Positions 34,657 through 39,109 of a stretch of DNA of 39,109 nt are shown in pieces (positions within the stretch are counted from its first letter, which is position 1; each line of letters opens with the position of its first letter). A program made the position numbers and the translations under genes. This stretch comes from Oscillospiraceae bacterium. GTDB taxonomy: Bacteria; Bacillota; Clostridia; Oscillospirales; CAG-272. The stretch is taken from the NCBI GenBank assembly GCA_015065065.1, contig SVQX01000019.1, forward strand, positions 1 to 39,109, in the 5' to 3' direction. The notes below the pieces were generated by a model, which saw nothing but the letters and a program-made list of their open reading frames with translations, searched no databases and was not told where the DNA came from.

Positions 34657-36312
34657 TCAAATACTCTCGCGCACCGCGTCGGCATAGTCATCTATCACAC
34701 GGTAGCCGCCGTCGCATTCCTCAAGTATGATGTCGCCTATCTCGCCGTCGGCGGAGATGGCGTTTATCTCGTCGGCAAGCGCGTCGGGCATCCTGCCCAT
34801 TCGTCTTGCAAATTCGCGCTGTCCCGCAAGGTCGCCGTCAAGACACAGCCGCACGAATTCCGAAAGCTCACCGAAGGAGTTATCCGTTTGCGGCTCTACC
34901 GCGGTCGCGGCTTCAATTTCGACCTCGACCAACTCGACGGTGTCGCTGTCACCGCCAAACGCCTCGGTCAGAATTTTCGTCGTTTCCCAAGAGCTTTTTT
35001 CAATCGCATCAGCGCCTTTGAGCGACGCCTCCGCGCGCGGCAGATCGTATCTGCGCTCGTATTCGGGCATTTTCTTTATCTCGTCTGCCTTTTTCAGCGC
35101 GGCAATATAGTCCGTCGGCGTGCGAGGGGACATATATGCATCAATAGCGTCACGCAGATTTATGGGCAGCGACATAACACTGAGGCGGGAGCGCGTGCCT
35201 ATCCAGGAGCGCAACCTGTTTTCAATATGCCGCACCATATCCCCAATGAGAAATCTCAATTCGTGCGAGCGCGAAAATGAGGTGTAGGACACTGTCACGC
35301 GAAGCTTGTTCATATAGGCGCAAAGCGCCCCCGAATACACGTCGCGTGTCACTGTACAGTCGCCCATGCTAACAAGCGGCTTCTCCCCGTTTTTCCGTTG
35401 CAGAACAAGAGGAATTATCGCGCCGAGGGTGGAGGGTATCATTTTTTCAAACAGCTCCCTGTGCTGACCCTGATAAAATTTACTTTTAGTGTAATCGTAG
35501 CTGCAACAAAAGCGCAAGAAAAACCGTGCGATCTCCTCAGCTCCTCCTCTCTCGGATACGGGGTCAAGATAAAACTCTCGCAGAGCAGCGGAGGAGGACA
35601 AGGCGCACAGCTCCTCGGTGGTCAGCAGCTCGGACGGCGGCAATTTATGGACAAGGCAAAAATCGCACATCCATTCCGCCGCGTGAGCGTCAAGCTGAGG
35701 AAATTTCTTGCGGTAATTACGCCAGATAAGCGCCATTTCATCCCTTGCCGCACGCGCCGACTCGCCCGTGTGCGGAATATTTATAAGCTCAAAAAAGTAA
35801 AGCAGGATATAGGAATAATCAATTTTGACATACTCTCCCTGCCGTGCGCGCTCTCGCCAATAAACGTAATAAGCAAGCTGACCGCGCCGCATCTGTGCAT
35901 ATTGCGGAAAATATGAAAAGAAGGGCTCGTACGTGGGTGTCCCCTCGGGGCATCGGGCGTGATATTTTTCAGCGTCCGAAACGAAGCTTTCAAAATATCT
36001 GTACGCGCTGTCCCAAGCAAAAACGGACACTCGGTGGACAAGCAAGCCGTCGGTGGTGTACTCAAACAGCGGAGTCGGCGCGCGCTCGTCGGCGGTATGC
36101 GGCGGAACGTAGTGTATCTTGCCGATCTCTCTCGTATTTTCCTCGCCGTCAAAAACGTGTACCTTCTCCCCTGATTTGCCGCTGTCGAATTCTATTTCCA
36201 CAGCTCGTGGCGTGGAACGCGGAGGGGGGACCGGGCGTGACACCGACTTTTTCGCGGGGAGCAGACTGTCAATGCTCCAAAAATCGTCAAGCTCTCTCGT
36301 TTTATCGTTCAA
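34657..36312 (-). CDS. TerB-N domain protein
   Basis: 551 residues from the TTG at 36312, with GGAGGAGGGGACAATC in front. After a disordered Pro-rich N-terminus (about 18-40), the TerB-N domain is clear: AYYVYWRERARQGEYVKID, then YSYILLYFFELINIP. It continues to about residue 300 with a long helical region. The C-terminal third (GRMPDALADEINAISADGE, GDIILEE) looks like the end of TerB-C. TerB-N/TerB-C proteins are linked by comparative genomics to helicase plus ATPase modules with proposed roles in DNA processing and phage defence. It is the first gene of the operon, behind a consensus promoter. Confidence 0.85.
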   Translation of the reverse strand: MNDKTRELDDFWSIDSLLPAKKSVSRPVPPPRSTPRAVEIEFDSGKSGEKVHVFDGEENTREIGKIHYVPPHTADERAPTPLFEYTTDGLLVHRVSVFAWDSAYRYFESFVSDAEKYHARCPEGTPTYEPFFSYFPQYAQMRRGQLAYYVYWRERARQGEYVKIDYSYILLYFFELINIPHTGESARAARDEMALIWRNYRKKFPQLDAHAAEWMCDFCLVHKLPPSELLTTEELCALSSSAALREFYLDPVSERGGAEEIARFFLRFCCSYDYTKSKFYQGQHRELFEKMIPSTLGAIIPLVLQRKNGEKPLVSMGDCTVTRDVYSGALCAYMNKLRVTVSYTSFSRSHELRFLIGDMVRHIENRLRSWIGTRSRLSVMSLPINLRDAIDAYMSPRTPTDYIAALKKADEIKKMPEYERRYDLPRAEASLKGADAIEKSSWETTKILTEAFGGDSDTVELVEVEIEAATAVEPQTDNSFGELSEFVRLCLDGDLAGQREFARRMGRMPDALADEINAISADGEIGDIILEECDGGYRVIDDYADAVRESI

Positions 36313-36357
36313 GATTGTCCCCTCCTCCCTCAAAATTTGCAAAATTCTTAACATACC

Positions 36358-36386
36358 ATTGTACCATACAAAAGCAGTCTTGTCAA
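36358..36386 (-). promoter_or_regulatory. promoter of the TerB-N/BrxD/helicase operon
   Basis: On the minus strand, TTGACA (36386-36381), 17-bp spacer, TACAAT (36363-36358). Confidence 0.78.
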
Positions 36387-36435
36387 GTCAAACACGCTTC
36401 AATTCATCGGTTTACAGAAAATTAAAAAACTGTGC

Positions 36436-36464
36436 TTGACAATGGCGCGGCGGTGCTATATAAT
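36436..36464 (+). promoter_or_regulatory. promoter of the four-helix membrane protein gene
   Basis: TTGACA (36436-36441), 17-bp spacer, TATAAT (36459-36464); full consensus, divergent from the TerB-N promoter. Confidence 0.88.
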
Positions 36465-36499
36465 AATTGTAGCTTGACAAATTATAAGGAGGTACTGTC

Positions 36500-37018
36500 T
36501 TGAAGCTCAAAAATGCCGCTGTTAATTCTCTGATATATTTTCTGTATTTTTTCGGCACATGCCTTATCACTATGCTTGCCGAGGCGCTGCTGCTTAAAAT
36601 AATAGACCAATTCATAATCCTGCCCTACTTCACCCAGACCGTTATGCGTATAGCTATATATTCCGCCGCCGTTCCCGCGCTCGTGTCCCTGCTCGGCTAT
36701 TTTGAGGGCTACAGAGAGGCTCGCTTCAACGCGGCAGAATCGGCTGTTTCCTGCGTTTTTGCAATTATTCTGCACTCCCTTTTCGCCATGCTGTTTAATT
36801 TTCAGGCGTTTATCACGGGAGCTGTCAGATTCACCGCGGGTCTTATCCACAACGGTGCGGATATCACCTACGGGAACATGATGAGTCAAACGCCATACTC
36901 GCTCTTTCTGCTCATATTCCTCGCTTACGGAGCTCTGTACTCCCTCCTGCTCATGTTTTTCAAATACTGCGGAGCAAAGAAACGTATTTCCGACAGACGC
37001 GAGCTGACGGGAGAATAA
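36500..37018 (+). CDS. polytopic membrane protein, function unknown
   Basis: 172 residues starting with TTG at 36500, supported by AAGGAGGTACTGTC. Four predicted membrane helices (about 10-32, 40-66, 80-103, 132-152) and a short basic cytoplasmic tail (KRISDRREL). No family recognised. It is transcribed away from the TerB-N operon from its own strong promoter and ends at its own terminator. As the divergent neighbour of a candidate defence module it could be an accessory, but there is no direct evidence. Confidence 0.75.
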   Translation: MKLKNAAVNSLIYFLYFFGTCLITMLAEALLLKIIDQFIILPYFTQTVMRIAIYSAAVPALVSLLGYFEGYREARFNAAESAVSCVFAIILHSLFAMLFNFQAFITGAVRFTAGLIHNGADITYGNMMSQTPYSLFLLIFLAYGALYSLLLMFFKYCGAKKRISDRRELTGE

Positions 37019-37022
37019 ATTT

Positions 37023-37044
37023 AAGGCAGAGAATTCTCTGCCTT
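37023..37044 (+). terminator. terminator
   Basis: AAGGCAGAG (37023-37031) with CTCTGCCTT (37036-37044), followed by TTTT. Confidence 0.85.
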
Positions 37045-37160
37045 TTTTATTTGGAGAATTGAAAACGGGAAATTGGCGGGCAATTCGTCAGTCGTCCGAA
37101 ACGCCGCAAAAATTATAGAGATGTTTACTGTTATTACATAACGAAAAGCCCCTTATTGCG

Positions 37161-37204
37161 CGGGACGTCGAGCTGCTTTCGCAGAAAGCAGCTCGACTGT
37201 CCCG
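37161..37204. repeat. strong intergenic hairpin
   Basis: GTCGAGCTGCTTTC (37167-37180) pairs with GAAAGCAGCTCGAC (37184-37197); CGGGAC (37161-37166) with GTCCCG (37199-37204), one base bulged. No T-tract on either side. It lies at the boundary between the chromosomal genes and the accessory cargo. The stretch 37045-37160 shows nothing else. Confidence 0.6.
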
Positions 37205-37248
37205 TAATATCTAATAAATCACCGACACGAAAAATTTATATTTTCCTG

Positions 37249-37277
37249 TTTACATTTCAAAAATTATGTGATATAAT
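37249..37277 (+). promoter_or_regulatory. promoter of the palindromic RNA / TnpV transcript
   Basis: TTTACA (37249-37254), 17-bp spacer, TATAAT (37272-37277). The predicted start is about 37284. The 15-mer ATTATGTGATATAAT (37263-37277) recurs at 38320-38334. Confidence 0.7.
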
Positions 37278-37283
37278 GATCAT

Positions 37284-37435
37284 GCTACACAAATTGAATA
37301 TTTGAAATTACGGTATTTTTCCTTTACAGGGATTACTATACCTTTTTTCGGTTACAATCATCATTGAATTTGGTAAAAGCGCAAATTCCACGGGTGATTG
37401 TAGGTAATACCTTAATTTCATTCAGTTTGTGTAGC
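37284..37435 (+). ncRNA. candidate structured RNA, ~152-nt imperfect palindrome
   Basis: Nested complementary arms: 37284-37299 with 37420-37435 (15 of 16), 37304-37317 with 37406-37419 (13 of 14), TACAATCA (37353-37360) with TGATTGTA (37395-37402), and GAATTT (37366-37371) with AAATTC (37383-37388). About 35 nt (37318-37352) are unpaired on the left side. It begins at the predicted transcription start. No reading frame with a ribosome binding site lies inside. It could be a free RNA, a leader of tnpV, or a MITE. The stretch 37436-37563 shows only the tnpV ribosome binding site. Confidence 0.5.
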
Positions 37436-37563
37436 AACAATCGGAGTTTGCGTTTTTCGGGCGGCAACTTCTCTTGATGTCCCATAACGAAGGTTTCAAA
37501 AAATAGTGGTAAAGACAATCGATACAGTATATCGCAAATATTTATTTGAATGGAGATACTGTA

Positions 37564-37935
37564 ATGAAAACATTGTATGAAAACCTTGGTGGGACTTATC
37601 ACGAAGAAAACGGACACCTAATTCCTAACGTAACCCTTCACGAACAGACCGACTTTCAGATCGGCAAGTATGGACGGATGCACCTTGATTACATCAAGAA
37701 CCATCGTCGCGGAAGGTACACAACCTTGCTGACCGAAGGCAAGTTGAACGCTCGGCTGCACGAAATCGACCTTGAAGCAAATGAAATGCTTGAAACCATC
37801 ATCCCCCGCCTCACTGCTGAAAGAGGTATTGACGAGAATATGAAATCTCGCGATATGCTCCGTTGGGTTGCCGAGATGAACAACATCAAGGCAAACGCGG
37901 AAGAAATTGTTTTGCGGGAGGTGGTGTTGGTATGA
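37564..37935 (+). CDS. tnpV: TnpV family protein
   Basis: 123 residues from the ATG at 37564 (GGAG nine bases upstream). The TnpV pattern is clear: MKTLYENLGGTYHEENGHLI, then FQIGKYGRMHLDYIKNHRRG, YTTLLTEGKLNARLHEID, and the end WVAEMNNIKANAEEIVLREV. TnpV is carried by Tn4451/Tn5397-like mobilisable and conjugative elements of Bacillota; its function is not established and it is not itself a transposase. It overlaps the next gene by ATGA. It marks the right end of the window as integrated mobile-element cargo. Confidence 0.85.
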   Translation: MKTLYENLGGTYHEENGHLIPNVTLHEQTDFQIGKYGRMHLDYIKNHRRGRYTTLLTEGKLNARLHEIDLEANEMLETIIPRLTAERGIDENMKSRDMLRWVAEMNNIKANAEEIVLREVVLV

Positions 37936-38204
37936 AGTCGATCATCAATGAACTGTGGCACGGAAATATTATTCCGCAAGAGGACAGCAGAACTAACTCC
38001 AAAGAAATGAAAGAATTACTCGGCTATATGTCAAGACACCACGAGGACTTGGAAAAAAGCTTCTCTGACGAGCAAAAAGAAGTCTTTGAAAAGTTCCACG
38101 ATTGTTGGAGTGAGTATATGAGTTTAGCAGAGGCAGCTATATTCGAGTATGCTTTCAAGCTCGGTATGCAGATTGCGATAGAAACGTTAACGAATACAAA
38201 CTAA
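37932..38204 (+). CDS. DUF6809-like small protein
   Basis: 90 residues starting at 37932, with its ATG overlapping the tnpV stop and GGGAGGTGG ten bases upstream. KSIINELWHGNIIPQEDSR followed by KEMKELLGYMSRHHEDLEKS and a helical C-terminus (AIFEYAFKLGMQIAIETL) is the pattern of DUF6809 proteins that accompany TnpV and other integrative-element genes. Entirely helical, no catalytic motif. Function unknown. The family name is from memory of the pattern. Confidence 0.72.
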   Translation: MKSIINELWHGNIIPQEDSRTNSKEMKELLGYMSRHHEDLEKSFSDEQKEVFEKFHDCWSEYMSLAEAAIFEYAFKLGMQIAIETLTNTN

Positions 38205-38213
38205 AACCCAAAC

Positions 38214-38239
38214 GGGCGCAGGCAGTTTTGTCTGCGCCC
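38214..38239 (+). terminator. terminator-like hairpin after the DUF6809-like gene
   Basis: GGGCGCAG (38214-38221) with CTGCGCCC (38232-38239); only a weak T-rich stretch follows. Confidence 0.55.
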
Positions 38240-38306
38240 TATCTACTTTATAGGTATATTTTATTATAAAATTCCTATTATCGCACGAATATTTTAATTT
38301 GCGTGT

Positions 38307-38334
38307 TGATTTTTGGAATATTATGTGATATAAT
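38307..38334 (+). promoter_or_regulatory. promoter of the Xre / AlbA_2 gene pair
   Basis: TTGATT (about 38307-38312) and TATAAT (38329-38334), sharing the 15-mer ATTATGTGATATAAT with the promoter at 37249-37277. Confidence 0.6.
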
Positions 38335-38370
38335 ATAAATTGCAATAATGTAATTTTTTTGAGGTGACTT

Positions 38371-38586
38371 ATGGCTGCAAGTTATAAACCCTTATTCAAA
38401 CTTTTGATTGACCGCAACATGAAGAAAAAAGAACTCGCGGAGCGCGCAGGACTTAGCCTTGCTACTATCACGAAAATGGGCAAGGAAGGCACGGTTGTTA
38501 CAACCGATGTTCTCGTAAAGATATGTGTAGCTCTGGACTGTGAAATCGGGGATATTGTCGAGATCGTTCCCGATGAGAACGCATAA
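38371..38586 (+). CDS. small Xre-family regulator
   Basis: 71 residues, a bare Cro/C1-type helix-turn-helix: FKLLIDRNMKKKELAERAGL, SLATITKMGKEGTVVTTDVL, then VKICVALDCEIGDIVEI, the YozG-like layout common in mobile elements. GAGGTGACTT precedes the ATG. It is followed 15 bp later by an AlbA_2/Schlafen-type gene, a frequent pair in clostridial integrative elements, and probably represses its own promoter. Confidence 0.88.
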   Translation: MAASYKPLFKLLIDRNMKKKELAERAGLSLATITKMGKEGTVVTTDVLVKICVALDCEIGDIVEIVPDENA

Positions 38587-38601
38587 TGGGAGGTCTTAAC
38601 G

Positions 38602-39109
38602 ATGATTGATTTTACCAATATAGAAAAATATAAGGAAAACAACCGCATTGAAGCGAAAAAGGCAATTGGAGGTCTGCCCCGTAGCATTTGGGAAACTTAT
38701 TCTGCGTTTGCCAATACACTCGGTGGTATTATTTTGCTCGGTGTTGAGGAACACGCTGACAAATCCTTATACCCCGTTGACCTGCCCGATCCCGAAAAGC
38801 TTATAAAAGACTTTTGGGATATTGTTAATAACGCGAACAAGGTGAGTGCCAATATTCTCTCTGATAAGGACGTAACCATTGAGAATATAGATGGCAAGCA
38901 CATCGTGGCTATCCGTGTGCCTCGTGCACAGCGCAGCGATAAGCCCGTATATATCGACGGCAATCCTCTTTCGGGAAGCTACCGCCGCAACGGTGAGGGC
39001 GACTACAAGTGTACCAAAGAAGAAGTTCAAGCAATGATGCGCGACGCGGCAATCAAGACGCAGGATATGCTCGTGCTTGAAAATATGGAGCTTGACGCAT
39101 TCGATTATG
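38602..39109 (+). CDS. AlbA_2 (Schlafen-like) domain protein, C-terminus cut by window edge
   Basis: At least 169 residues, open at the right edge. GGGAGGTCTTAACG precedes the ATG. The start IEKYKENNRIEAKKAIGGLP, then SIWETYSAFANTLGGIILLG, is the AlbA_2/Divergent AAA-4 (Slfn) domain, which binds nucleic acid or ATP. It continues with HIVAIRVPRAQRSDKPVYID and GSYRRNGEGDYKCTKEEVQ, both usual in this family. Full proteins are about 400-500 residues with a C-terminal winged helix. Roles range from regulation to phage defence. Part of the accessory island with the small Xre protein. Confidence 0.88.
   Translation, partial: MIDFTNIEKYKENNRIEAKKAIGGLPRSIWETYSAFANTLGGIILLGVEEHADKSLYPVDLPDPEKLIKDFWDIVNNANKVSANILSDKDVTIENIDGKHIVAIRVPRAQRSDKPVYIDGNPLSGSYRRNGEGDYKCTKEEVQAMMRDAAIKTQDMLVLENMELDAFDY

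Noticed and set aside
30960..36312. Complete BREX system
   Set aside because: No PglZ/BrxZ, BrxC, BrxA/B or methylase gene is in the window; only BrxD-like and BrxHI-like proteins with TerB-N are present.
37336..37617. Minus-strand frame of 93 codons over the palindrome and tnpV start
   Set aside because: No ribosome binding site, very unusual composition, and it overlaps the promoter-linked palindrome and the tnpV start.

Overview
The window looks like a chromosome segment of a low-to-mid GC, spore-former-type Bacillota, most likely an uncultured gut clostridium of class Clostridia. This rests on gene content (YitT, DUF1836, TnpV, SipW-type secretion, long-form HPF, DUF4093/RNase M5-like protein), on strong GGAGG ribosome binding sites with frequent TTG/GTG starts, and on many near-consensus sigma-A promoters (TTGACA-17-TATAAT). 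The placement is an inference; no rRNA or other phylogenetic marker was compared.

Layout. 1-410: a tRNA tract on the minus strand (partial tRNA at the edge, a tRNA-Pro remnant without a T arm, an intact tRNA-Lys). 411-14240: mostly housekeeping and envelope genes: esterase-like hydrolase, sugar-type solute-binding lipoprotein, U32 tRNA-hydroxylation-type protein, uppP plus an RNase M5-like Toprim protein, pfkA, a divergent SLOG/XRE pair, a flavodoxin-like protein, hpf, ligA, a cell-wall amidase, rsmI and a small membrane protein. 14340-17640: two tRNA-Leu genes, a lipoprotein with a duplicated domain and a membrane-anchored hydrolase, with repeats and self-complementary DNA around the tRNAs.

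17916-22967 is one of the two most interesting loci: a promoter and four genes encoding a small SipW-type secreted protein, a polytopic S26B (SipW-like) signal peptidase, a DUF5305-like bitopic protein with 22 Glu-Pro repeats, and a second SipW-type secreted protein with InlB-like and LRR-like parts. The two secreted proteins share the same N-terminal processing motif, so the locus reads as a self-contained secretion and surface-assembly unit of the TasA/camelysin type.

22984-25696 carries DUF1836 regulator - NfeD - flotillin, a membrane microdomain operon behind a promoter with a MerR-like 19-bp spacer. 25702-28068 is an operon of membrane proteins of unknown function.

36386-28300 (minus strand) is the second major locus: a TerB-N protein, a BREX BrxD-like ATPase and an Lhr/BrxHI-like helicase, followed with overlapping or abutting reading frames by YitT, a PHP phosphatase and a MalY/PatB-like PLP enzyme. 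The first three resemble a candidate anti-phage or DNA-stress module lacking the other BREX genes. From 37205 to the right edge the content is accessory: a promoter that should start transcription exactly at a ~152-nt imperfect palindrome (candidate structured RNA), then TnpV, a DUF6809-like protein, a small Xre protein and a truncated AlbA_2/Schlafen-type protein, typical cargo of integrative elements.
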